7,545 nucleotides of DNA from an uncultured cyanobacterium (GTDB taxonomy: Bacteria; Cyanobacteriota; Vampirovibrionia; Gastranaerophilales; Gastranaerophilaceae), in assembly GCA_945836835.1 (NCBI GenBank), contig CAMAML010000052.1, positions 1 through 7,545 of the forward strand. Reading direction: 5' to 3'. This document shows positions 1 through 6,304 of the stretch, piece after piece. The notes beneath the pieces were generated by a model. The model was not told where the DNA came from. It worked only from the letters and a program-made list of their open reading frames with translations, and ran no database searches. Each line of letters opens with the position of its first letter. Positions within the stretch are counted from its first letter, which is position 1. Position numbers and translations under genes: made by a program.

Positions 1-1763
1 TCCAAAAACTTTTTCAAGCCCGCAATACTTTCGGTTTGGTTGATTTCGGTGTTAAAGTAGTAGTCAAAAATCCCCGTTTTTGCACCGATTTCAAGGACGG
101 TGTTTTTGATGTTTTCTTTAGACTTGTATTCGGTCAAATAGTCGTAAGTTTTCAGGAAATTTTGAAGTTTTTCCGCGTCTTTAAACCTCTTCCAATCTGC
201 CGACCTCAAAATATCGATAAATGTTTCTTTCTTTGAAACTTCGTTAAACAAAATCTTGTAATCCTGCGGGTTTATGCAAAAGGGTTGTGCGGTCAGCAGT
301 TGGAAAATTCGCCACGAGTGCATGTACGGGTTAATCAAAAATTGGATGTAAAAATAGAGAACATTCACGGCAGTGATTGAAAAAATATCTTTCCCGTCTT
401 TCAATTCGTAGGGAATGTTTCTACTTTTCAGCATTTGTGCAAACTCGTACAATTCCGCATTTGAGCGTGTCAGGATTGCTATTTGAGAGTACAGTTTCTC
501 GCCCGTCTTATCCTTAGGGCATTCGTCGGACTTTGTAAGCTCTTCAATTTCTCTCACGATTTCCGCATACTCCTGATCTATATCCGCATAGGTGTAGAAC
601 CTTACGGGTTTTGTTTTTGAGATGACTTCTTCATTTTTTGCGACAAGGTTTTTATCTATGGCGTTGCCGTCCTTGTCCTTGAAATTGCAAGTGTTTACAA
701 GGCTAAGCGGGTCTTGTTGGATAACCGCACGTGCAGCGTCCAAAATCGGCTGGGTTGAGCGCATATTTTCCGTTAGGCAAATTATTTTTGTATCGGGAAA
801 TGTTCTCAAAAAATTCTCTATCGTATCGAGTTTTGCACCTTGAAAACGGTAAATAATTTGGTCGTCGTCCCCGACTACAAGCACGTTTTCGCTGTCAAGT
901 GCTTGAGTAAGCGCAAACACAATCTCGTTTTGGGACTTGTTCGTGTCTTGATACTCGTCCACCATAAGGTATTCGTACCTGTTTGCGATTTGGTGAAGGA
1001 AAGACGGTTCGTTGTCGAACTTGTCTAACACGAGGTTAATCATGTCGTTAAAATCAAGGTAGCCCGCAGAGTCCATTTTTTGTTGATAAAGCTCGTAAAA
1101 CTTCCAAAGTTCTTTTGCCTGCTCAACTTTTTTAACGGCTTTATCCAGCAAGTCATACGGAGGTTTTTTGTACCTCTTGTCCTTGCCCGAAAGCACCAGC
1201 TCGATTTTTTCTTCAACGGCACGTATTGCGGGTTTCCAGTCTAGGTTCTCTTCCAAATTCTCAAAAAACTTTTCTTTTGTGAGCCTGTTCTGCTTGATTG
1301 CCGAAATCTGTCGTTTAATAATATTGATATAGTAATAAGGGTCGTTTTTTTCGGTTCTGTAATACGTCGGGTTTAATTCGTCGATACACTCTTTGATGAA
1401 GGCTTTTGAGACGGGATCGGAGATGATTTTGTAGTTAGCGGGAACTTCAAACTCCTCTTGATATTCGTCGATAATGTTACAACAAAACCCGTGATAGGTA
1501 AAAATTTGAACATCACAGGAAATAACGTTCAACTCTGCCTCGATACGTTTTTTCATCTCGCTTGCGGCAGCGTCCGTAAACGTCAAGCAAAGAATTTTTT
1601 CCTGCTTAATCCCTTTTGAGAGCATATTTTTTATCCGCTCAATAATCGTGAAGGTTTTCCCCGTCCCGGGTCCCGCCAACACAAGGTATTTCCCGTTGAT
1701 GTTATCTATACAGTCCTGCTGTTTTTTGTTCGGTGTCTTTTTTGCGGTTGTCGTAACAGTCAT
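1..1763 (-). CDS. UvrD/PcrA-like superfamily 1 DNA helicase, N-terminal part (C-terminus beyond window)
   Basis: The reading frame is open from an ATG at 1763-1761 to the left edge, about 587 codons without a stop, so it is cut by the window and not broken. Visible SF1A helicase motifs, in order: a Q-motif-like stretch (residues ~12-19), Walker A GPGTGKT (31-37), motif Ia LTFTDAAASEM (60-70), TYHGFC (89-94), Walker B/motif II DEYQDT (269-274), motif III GDDDQIIYRFQGA (298-310) and motif IV ENMRST (332-337). Motifs V and VI would lie off the left edge. The family unwinds DNA 3'-to-5' using ATP in repair and replication restart. The start is supported by AGAGGA (plus 1769-1774), 5 nt upstream. 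The GPGTGKT and GDDDQ variants remind me of large UvrD-like helicases that carry a C-terminal PD-(D/E)XK nuclease. That end is not visible, so no gene symbol is given. It is transcribed divergently from the 110-aa gene. Confidence 0.93.
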   Translation of the reverse strand, partial: MTVTTTAKKTPNKKQQDCIDNINGKYLVLAGPGTGKTFTIIERIKNMLSKGIKQEKILCLTFTDAAASEMKKRIEAELNVISCDVQIFTYHGFCCNIIDEYQEEFEVPANYKIISDPVSKAFIKECIDELNPTYYRTEKNDPYYYINIIKRQISAIKQNRLTKEKFFENLEENLDWKPAIRAVEEKIELVLSGKDKRYKKPPYDLLDKAVKKVEQAKELWKFYELYQQKMDSAGYLDFNDMINLVLDKFDNEPSFLHQIANRYEYLMVDEYQDTNKSQNEIVFALTQALDSENVLVVGDDDQIIYRFQGAKLDTIENFLRTFPDTKIICLTENMRSTQPILDAARAVIQQDPLSLVNTCNFKDKDGNAIDKNLVAKNEEVISKTKPVRFYTYADIDQEYAEIVREIEELTKSDECPKDKTGEKLYSQIAILTRSNAELYEFAQMLKSRNIPYELKDGKDIFSITAVNVLYFYIQFLINPYMHSWRIFQLLTAQPFCINPQDYKILFNEVSKKETFIDILRSADWKRFKDAEKLQNFLKTYDYLTEYKSKENIKNTVLEIGAKTGIFDYYFNTEINQTESIAGLKKFL

Positions 1764-1950
1764 ATTTTTCCTCTTTCCTTTAAATTACCGTTTTCTATCT
1801 ACAAGAAAATCATAACACCCCCACACGTCAATATCGGGCATACAAAGATAGTACCAAAATTTTTTATTTATGGCAAGTGAAAAAATTTTGACTTTATGGT
1901 TTAACAAGAACAAATAGCAAAAATTTTTCTTTAGGAGTTTTAAAACAGCT
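1764..1950. promoter_or_regulatory. AT-rich divergent intergenic region
   Basis: This 187-bp spacer separates the minus-strand helicase from the plus-strand 110-aa gene, so it should hold promoters for both. I see a TTGACT (1888-1893) that could be a -35 element for the plus-strand gene, but no good -10 hexamer follows at 16-18 nt. On the minus strand I see TTGACG and TATGAT elements, but their spacing is unsuitable. No RNA gene or repeat is visible. The promoter role follows from gene orientation, not from a clear match. Confidence 0.35.
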
Positions 1951-2283
1951 ATGATAAACAGAGTTCAAAACTACGGCACAAACACCAAAAACAATCCCGT
2001 ATTCGGAAGGAAAGACGGGTCGATTTTGGACAAAATCCACGATTACACACGAAACTCCGCCGACCTAAACGACACAATCGTTGTCCCGAGAACAATATTC
2101 AAAGGATATTTGGGGATTATGGCAGGGACAACTCTCGTAACGCTTGCAGGGCTTGTGAATAAGGCAAAACACCCGAAACTATTTAAAGGCACGATGGCAA
2201 GCGGACTTTTGGCGTCGATATACGGCACGTGGGCTTTCGTCCGCCCGTTCATCCTGAAGGATAAGAATATTAAAAATATATAG
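1951..2283 (+). CDS. Hypothetical 110-aa two-helix membrane protein with N-terminal NPVFGRK motif
   Basis: I do not recognise a family. The N-terminal ~47 residues are polar and Asn-rich and carry NPVFGRK (residues 15-21). Two hydrophobic stretches follow, at about 49-66 and 75-97, joined by a basic stretch (NKAKHPKLFKG), and the tail is Lys-rich. This suggests a small helical-hairpin inner-membrane protein. No signal-peptidase site or catalytic motif is visible. AGGAG at 1933-1937 lies 13 nt before the ATG, which is rather long but workable. Short proteins opening with an NPxFGxK-type motif are, to my memory, common in Gastranaerophilales/Melainabacteria; this is a taxonomic hint only. The gene is followed by the 25-codon peptide locus on the same strand, and its stop overlaps the -35-like element of that locus. 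Confidence 0.72.
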   Translation: MINRVQNYGTNTKNNPVFGRKDGSILDKIHDYTRNSADLNDTIVVPRTIFKGYLGIMAGTTLVTLAGLVNKAKHPKLFKGTMASGLLASIYGTWAFVRPFILKDKNIKNI

Positions 2284-2312
2284 ACAAAATTTGTATTTTA
2301 TGGTAGTATGAT
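2281..2312 (+). promoter_or_regulatory. Candidate promoter for the 25-codon membrane peptide
   Basis: TAGACA (2281-2286, five of six matches to TTGACA) is followed after 17 nt by TAGTAT (2304-2309, four of six matches to TATAAT). TATGAT (2307-2312) is a closer -10 match but at 20-nt spacing. Transcription would begin near 2316-2320, leaving a leader of about 70 nt before the peptide ORF. The -35 overlaps the stop codon of the upstream gene, so read-through from that gene is an alternative. Confidence 0.4.
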
Positions 2313-2322
2313 TACAGGGAAG

Positions 2323-2384
2323 TACCACCAACCTTCACCCACCTCCAAACGTATTACAAAATAACGGTGGTAAAGAAGGAGGGT
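2323..2384 (+). promoter_or_regulatory. Leader able to sequester the peptide's Shine-Dalgarno sequence
   Basis: The C-rich upstream half complements the G-rich downstream half. TACCACC (2323-2329) pairs perfectly with GGTGGTA (2366-2372). As alternatives, CCTCC (2342-2346) can pair with GGAGG of the ribosome binding site (2378-2382), and CCTTC (2332-2336) with GAAGG (2375-2379). These pairings compete, so the leader could switch between masked and open states. Translation control by such a leader is inference; many type I toxin mRNAs are known to be controlled this way. Confidence 0.4.
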
Positions 2385-2390
2385 AAAGCT

Positions 2391-2468
2391 ATGATTGACA
2401 AAATAATAGTGCTACTATTCGTAGCAACGCTATTCGTAGCAGCACTTTATTTGTTGTTGAAATTATAG
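2391..2468 (+). CDS. 25-aa single-helix hydrophobic peptide, candidate type I toxin-like
   Basis: A 25-codon ORF runs from ATG at 2391 to TAG at 2466-2468. It has a very strong Shine-Dalgarno sequence, AAGGAGGG (2376-2383), 7 nt upstream. The product has a charged start (Asp3, Lys4), an uninterrupted hydrophobic core at residues 5-23 made of Ile, Val, Leu, Phe, Ala, Thr and Tyr, and a Lys24-Leu25 end, so one membrane-spanning helix is expected. Residues 9-18 are a tandem LFVAT/LFVAA pentapeptide encoded by an imperfect 15-bp direct repeat. Size, hydrophobicity, a leader that may mask the ribosome site, a 3' stem-loop and an opposing antisense promoter all fit a type I toxin. No sequence family was recognised. 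A housekeeping membrane micropeptide or a KdpF-like subunit are alternatives, but no Kdp genes are nearby. Confidence 0.58.
   Translation: MIDKIIVLLFVATLFVAALYLLLKL
2400..2446 (-). terminator. Candidate intrinsic terminator of the antisense RNA
   Basis: Read on the minus strand, AGTGCTGCTA (2446-2437) pairs with TAGTAGCACT (2417-2408) over 10 bp with one G-U wobble and a 19-nt loop. It is followed directly by ATTATTTT (2407-2400). On the plus strand the same position would be an A-C mismatch, so the fold favours minus-strand RNA. The loop is large and the U-tract imperfect, so efficiency may be modest. The element lies inside the peptide ORF. Confidence 0.4.
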
Positions 2469-2521
2469 GGTACTAAACGAAGTCCTCGGCATCTTTTGCG
2501 GGTTGTCGGGGGCTTCACCCT
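2400..2521 (-). ncRNA. Candidate ~120-nt antisense RNA to the hydrophobic peptide mRNA
   Basis: This is inferred from a near-consensus minus-strand promoter (2556-2528), which predicts a start near 2521, and from the hairpin plus U-rich stretch ending near 2400. The RNA would be fully complementary to most of the peptide ORF and to the 3' stem-loop of its mRNA. That is the arrangement of antitoxin RNAs in type I toxin-antitoxin loci such as txpA/RatA and bsrG/SR4. No coding potential is apparent in it. Both ends are estimates. It also lies downstream of hydA on the same strand and could be transcribed by read-through. Confidence 0.42.
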
Positions 2522-2524
2522 ATA
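2464..2524 (+). terminator. Large two-part stem-loop at the 3' end of the peptide mRNA
   Basis: The outer helix TATAGGGT (2464-2471) pairs perfectly with ACCCTATA (2517-2524) and includes the peptide's TAG stop. A 7-nt bulge (2472-2478) precedes an inner 13-bp helix, 2479-2491 with 2504-2516, and a 12-nt loop. The inner helix has three G-U wobbles that would be A-C mismatches on the opposite strand, so this structure belongs to the plus-strand RNA. No strong U-tract follows, only CACATTATTTACTATT. It may therefore be a weak terminator, a stability element or an antisense-recognition structure. Confidence 0.5.
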
Positions 2525-2527
2525 CAC

Positions 2528-2556
2528 ATTATTTACTATTTCCTCAAATTTGTCAA
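2528..2556 (-). promoter_or_regulatory. Near-consensus minus-strand promoter opposing the peptide gene
   Basis: On the minus strand, TTGACA (2556-2551) is a perfect -35, followed by a 17-nt spacer and AATAAT (2533-2528), five of six matches to TATAAT. Transcription would start near 2521 and run into the 3' end of the peptide gene. It lies about 107 bp beyond the hydA stop, on the same strand as hydA, and no minus-strand gene follows until the helicase. An antisense RNA is therefore the simplest product. Confidence 0.55.
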
Positions 2557-2641
2557 CCCCATGTCTTTGTTTTTAGAAGCACCTTCTTCACAACGTCACG
2601 GGGATGAAATTATACGACACTTGGACAACTTCAAGCATAAC

Positions 2642-2659
2642 CGCCTTTGCTCAAAAGCG
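2642..2659 (-). other. Small hairpin just after hydA
   Basis: On the minus strand, CGCTTTT pairs with AAAGGCG (one G-U) around a GAGC loop, starting 3 nt after the hydA TGA, which is followed in frame by TAG. No U-run follows, so it does not look like a full intrinsic terminator. It could stabilise the 3' end of the operon mRNA. Confidence 0.3.
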
Positions 2660-2662
2660 CTA

Positions 2663-4417
2663 TCAGCAATCCGCAATCCCGATGTAGCAACCCTTGCGTT
2701 TGTCGGAATAGGTTGTGTGCAAGAGTTCGTGTGCTTTATGGGAATTAGGTTTTTCGAGATGTTGTGCGTAAAGCTCTTTAATATCAGGGTTTTCGTGGGA
2801 TTTTCGCCAAGTACCTTTTTCGTCGTCTTCGTACAAGCCGTTTGCACGCATTTCTCGGATTTCGGGTTCGTTACAACTTATCGGCTGACCGCCGCCGTTT
2901 ATGCACCCGCCCGGACACGCCATAACCTCTAACATCTGATAGTCAGCCTTGCCCTCTTTAATCTCTTTTATGCATTTTTCCGCCTCTTTGAGGGTGTTGA
3001 CTATTTTGACCTTAACTTTTTTACCTTTAAGGTCGAGTTCAACCGTTTTAACCCTGTGCAGACCTCGCATTTCGTCTATTTTGACGTCTTTAAGCTCTTC
3101 GCCCGTTGCGATTTCGTAAGCGGTTCTGACGGCTGCCTCCGCAACTCCGCCCGAAACCCCAAAAATCGTTCCGGCACCCGAGTATTTGCCAAACGGAGAG
3201 TCTGCCTCTTCGCCGTGAATTTTTTTGAGCTTAATCCCTTCCGTCGAAATCATTTTGCCGATTTCTTGGGTCGTCAGCACATAATCGATTTCATAAGTGC
3301 CGTCAGGGCGTTTAAATTCTTCACGTATTGCCTCGGCTTTCTTTGCGGTGCAAGGCATAATCGCAACGCTTACAAGGTTCTTGCTCGTAATATCGTTGTA
3401 ATATTGCGGAACATATTCGCGAATAATCGCCCCCATCATCCCTTGCGGAGACCTGCAACTTGAAAGGTGCGGCAACATATCGGGATGTTTAAGCTCCAAG
3501 AACCTTACCCATGCCGGACAGCACGAGGTAAACATCGGGAGGTTGTCGTTTCTCTGAAGCCTTTCGACAAACTCGCTCGCCTCTTCCATAATGGTTAAGT
3601 CTGCCGAAAAATTTGTGTCAAACACGAGGTCAAACCCCATCCATTTTAAGGCGGCGTTCAGTTGTTTGGTTAAATTTGTCCCGGGCTCAAACCCGAACAA
3701 TTCGCCGATTGCGACACGTACGGACGGAGCGTATTGGACAACGACTTTCTTCTCAGGGTCGTGAATTGCCGCCCAAACCTCTTCAACCTGCGATTTTATC
3801 GTGATAGCACCCGTCGGGCAGATTGCGGCACACTGACCGCAGTTTACGCACTCCGTTTTTGCAAGCGGTTTTCCCGCCATAGGTTGGGCAAGCGTTGCAC
3901 TTCCTCTGTTTGCAAACCCCAAAACTTCCAAGCCTTGATACTCTTCGCACGCTCTTACGCACGCCCCGCACAAAACGCATTTGTTTGCGTCACGTACAAT
4001 GGACGGGGAAGATTTATCAACAGGAAAATGTTCCGCCCTCGGCAAGTATTTTCCCATAGGATGAACGTTGTATTCAAAAGCATAACGCTGAAGCTCGCAC
4101 CGCCCCGATTTTTCGCACGCCGTACACTCTTTGTCGTGGTTTGCGATAAGTAGCTCAAGAATTGTGTGTCTTATACGTCTTAACTCCGCCGTTTCGGTTT
4201 TTATGACCATACCCTCTTTCGGCGGCATATTGCAGGACGCCTGCAAGCCTTTTCCTTCGACTTCGACCATACACATTCTGCAAGCCCCGAAATCTTTTAT
4301 CAAATCCTGCCTGTAACAGAGCGTCGGGACGTTGAACCCGTTGTTTCGTATTACTTCAAGGACGTTTGTTTCGTTTGTAAATTCGCATTCTCTGCCGTTT
4401 ATTATCATTTTACCCAT
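2663..4417 (-). CDS. hydA: [FeFe]-hydrogenase catalytic subunit HydA of a HydABC complex
   Basis: The 584-aa cytoplasmic catalytic subunit reversibly reduces protons to H2. Order of sites: an N-terminal [2Fe-2S] ferredoxin-like domain (Cys34, 46, 49, 62), a His-ligated [4Fe-4S] (His94, Cys98, 101, 107), a two-cluster ferredoxin domain (Cys147/150/153/157 and Cys190/193/196/200), then the H-cluster domain. The latter shows TSCCPAW (297-303), MPCTAKKAE (354-362) and EVMACPGGCINGGGQP (497-512), giving candidate H-cluster ligands Cys300, 356, 501 and 505 and the proton-transfer Cys299. Glu279, Glu282 and Ser319 align by position with the known proton path of clostridial CpI. The C-terminal ~75 residues resemble the small-subunit domain. 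There is no extra C-terminal [2Fe-2S] domain like the one I recall in the ~645-aa Thermotoga HydA. The gene starts 17 nt after hydB, with AGAGGT 9 nt upstream of the ATG. Met4 is an alternative start. HydE/F/G maturases are required but absent here. Confidence 0.96.
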   Translation of the reverse strand: MGKMIINGRECEFTNETNVLEVIRNNGFNVPTLCYRQDLIKDFGACRMCMVEVEGKGLQASCNMPPKEGMVIKTETAELRRIRHTILELLIANHDKECTACEKSGRCELQRYAFEYNVHPMGKYLPRAEHFPVDKSSPSIVRDANKCVLCGACVRACEEYQGLEVLGFANRGSATLAQPMAGKPLAKTECVNCGQCAAICPTGAITIKSQVEEVWAAIHDPEKKVVVQYAPSVRVAIGELFGFEPGTNLTKQLNAALKWMGFDLVFDTNFSADLTIMEEASEFVERLQRNDNLPMFTSCCPAWVRFLELKHPDMLPHLSSCRSPQGMMGAIIREYVPQYYNDITSKNLVSVAIMPCTAKKAEAIREEFKRPDGTYEIDYVLTTQEIGKMISTEGIKLKKIHGEEADSPFGKYSGAGTIFGVSGGVAEAAVRTAYEIATGEELKDVKIDEMRGLHRVKTVELDLKGKKVKVKIVNTLKEAEKCIKEIKEGKADYQMLEVMACPGGCINGGGQPISCNEPEIREMRANGLYEDDEKGTWRKSHENPDIKELYAQHLEKPNSHKAHELLHTTYSDKRKGCYIGIADC

Positions 4418-4434
4418 TGTTCAAATACCTCTTT

Positions 4435-6297
4435 TTAAACTTTATCAATCGCCTTAAACGGACAACCGCTCAAGCACGCACCGCACTTAACACATTTGTT
4501 CTCGTCAATCTTGAACGGAGATTTGACCTCTCCGCTAATCGCACCGACGGGACAATTTCTTGCACATTTTGAACAACCCTTACATTTTTCGGGGTCGATA
4601 ACGTATTTTTGAAGCGCCTTGCAAACGCCCGCAGGACATTTTTTGTCTTTGATATGTGCGATATATTCGTCTTTAAAGTATCTGAGAGTTGATAAAACGG
4701 GGTTTGGTGCGGATTTACCCAGCCCGCAAAGCGAGCTTACCTGAACGACATGTGCAAGCTCTTCGAGCGTGTCTAAATCCTCCATCGTAGCTTTACCTTC
4801 TGTAATTTTTGTTAAAATTGCGAGCATATTTTTTGTACCTTCACGGCACGGGGTGCATTTCCCGCAGCTTTCCTGCCGGGTAAAGTTCATAAAGAACCTT
4901 GCAACCTCGACGATACAGGTGTCCTCGTTCATTACAACAAGCCCGCCCGAGCCGACCATTGCACCGACGGATTTTAGGGTTTCGTAGTCCATTGGTAAAT
5001 CCAAATGTTCTTCGGTTAAGCAACCGCCCGACGGACCGCCGATTTGAACGGCTTTGAACTTTTTGCCGTTGCGGATACCGCCCCCGAGGTCAAATACGAT
5101 TTGCCTCAAGGTCGTGTTCATAGGGACTTCGATAAGCCCCGTGTTATTGACTTCGCCCGTGAGTGCAAAAGTCTTTGTCCCTTTGGATTTTTCCGTCCCC
5201 ATTGAGCAGAACCACGCCGCACCGTTCAAGATTATGAGCGGAACATTCGCAAAAGTTTCGACGTTGTTTAGCAAAGTCGGACGCTGGAAAAGCCCTCTTT
5301 CTGCCATATGGATGTTTTTAGGTCTTGGCATACCTCTTTCGCCCTCGATTGAGGCGATAAGTGCGGACGACTCTCCGCAAACAAACGCTCCCGCACCTTC
5401 TTTTATGTGGATATGGAACGAGAAATCCGTCCCGAAAATGTTATCGCCGAGGTAGTGGCGTTCTTCGGCTTGTTTTATTGCAATTCTGAGCCTGTGAACG
5501 GCAAGCGGATATTCCGCACGGACGTAAATGTAACCTTCGTCAGAACCTATCGCAAAAGCGGCAATCGCCATACCTTCAAGTAGCTTATGCGGGTCGCCTT
5601 CCATAACGCTTCTGTCCATAAACGCCCCCGGGTCCCCCTCGTCGCCGTTGCAGATTACGTAAGACTTTCCGCCCTTGTACCGTGAAACGGATCTCCATTT
5701 TCTGCCCGTCGGGAACCCCCCGCCCCCACGACCTCGAAGTCCCGAATTTTCGATTTCGGTTATGACAGCGTCAGGGTCGTTGTTTTCCAAAACCTTTGCC
5801 AATGCCTCGTATCCGCCGACGGCAACCGCCTCGTCGATACTTTCGGCGTCAATTTTTCCGCAGTTTTTGAGTGCCGTTCTGGTTTGTTTTGCGTAAAAAT
5901 TTATCTCGTCGGATTTTGAAATCTTTCGCCCACTTGCAGGGTCGGTGTAAAGTAACCGCTCAACGGGTTTCCCGCCGACAAGGTGGGAGTTGACTATTTC
6001 TTCCACGTCCTCTAATTTAACTTTGACGTAGGTTGTATGAAATTCGGGGATAATTACCAAAACACCCTGCTCGCAAAACCCGTGACACCCCGTCGGGATT
6101 ACGGTCATTTTGTCTTTGTGAGTGAGGGTCGAGACGTTAGCACCGAGTTGGCGGAATTTTTCGATAACCTTATCCGAACCGTTAGCTTTACAGCCGGTTC
6201 CCGAGCAGACCAAAACCCTTAACCCCTGTTCGCAAATCTTTTTATTGGCTTTTTCGCGTTCTTCTTTTATATCAACTTTCAAACAAACTTTTTCCAT
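4435..6297 (-). CDS. hydB: HydB, NADH/FMN-binding subunit of the [FeFe]-hydrogenase complex
   Basis: This 620-aa NuoF-like subunit exchanges electrons with NAD(H) through FMN and is the expected bifurcation site in HydABC enzymes. An N-terminal thioredoxin-like [2Fe-2S] domain has Cys31, 36, 71 and 75. The flavin/NADH region contains GLRGRGGGGFPTGRKW (187-202) and NGDEGDPGAFMDR (217-229). A [4Fe-4S] site follows with ESCGKCTPC (Cys478, 481, 484) plus Cys524 in SLCGLG. CPAGVC (554-559) precedes a C-terminal two-[4Fe-4S] ferredoxin domain (Cys572/575/578/582 and 602/605/608/612). The fusion of N- and C-terminal Fe-S domains to the NuoF core distinguishes HydB from complex I NuoF. The gene starts 7 nt after hydC, and its weak AAAGGG ribosome site, 12 nt from the ATG, lies inside the 3' end of hydC, which suggests translational coupling. 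Confidence 0.95.
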   Translation of the reverse strand: MEKVCLKVDIKEEREKANKKICEQGLRVLVCSGTGCKANGSDKVIEKFRQLGANVSTLTHKDKMTVIPTGCHGFCEQGVLVIIPEFHTTYVKVKLEDVEEIVNSHLVGGKPVERLLYTDPASGRKISKSDEINFYAKQTRTALKNCGKIDAESIDEAVAVGGYEALAKVLENNDPDAVITEIENSGLRGRGGGGFPTGRKWRSVSRYKGGKSYVICNGDEGDPGAFMDRSVMEGDPHKLLEGMAIAAFAIGSDEGYIYVRAEYPLAVHRLRIAIKQAEERHYLGDNIFGTDFSFHIHIKEGAGAFVCGESSALIASIEGERGMPRPKNIHMAERGLFQRPTLLNNVETFANVPLIILNGAAWFCSMGTEKSKGTKTFALTGEVNNTGLIEVPMNTTLRQIVFDLGGGIRNGKKFKAVQIGGPSGGCLTEEHLDLPMDYETLKSVGAMVGSGGLVVMNEDTCIVEVARFFMNFTRQESCGKCTPCREGTKNMLAILTKITEGKATMEDLDTLEELAHVVQVSSLCGLGKSAPNPVLSTLRYFKDEYIAHIKDKKCPAGVCKALQKYVIDPEKCKGCSKCARNCPVGAISGEVKSPFKIDENKCVKCGACLSGCPFKAIDKV

Positions 6298-6304
6298 GAC
6301 TGTT

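Noticed and set aside
1800..1860. Promoter for the helicase gene from TTGACG and TATGAT on the minus strand
   Set aside because: The two elements are only 11 nt apart, too close for a sigma-70-type promoter, and no better pairing was found.
2568..2589. Hairpin AGAAG-CAC-CTTCT as hydA terminator
   Set aside because: The stem is only 5 bp and no U-run follows on the minus strand; the T-run is on the wrong side.
2561..2932. Plus-strand 123-codon open frame across the end of hydA
   Set aside because: Most of it is antisense to hydA codons with intact hydrogenase motifs; it has no convincing ribosome site and its composition looks like a shadow frame.
3734..4153. Plus-strand 139-codon open frame inside hydA
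   Set aside because: It lies wholly opposite the Cys-rich ferredoxin domains of hydA and shows no independent coding features.
5054..5455. Plus-strand 133-codon open frame inside hydB
   Set aside because: It is antisense to the conserved flavin/NADH domain of hydB; its length reflects codon bias on the opposite strand.
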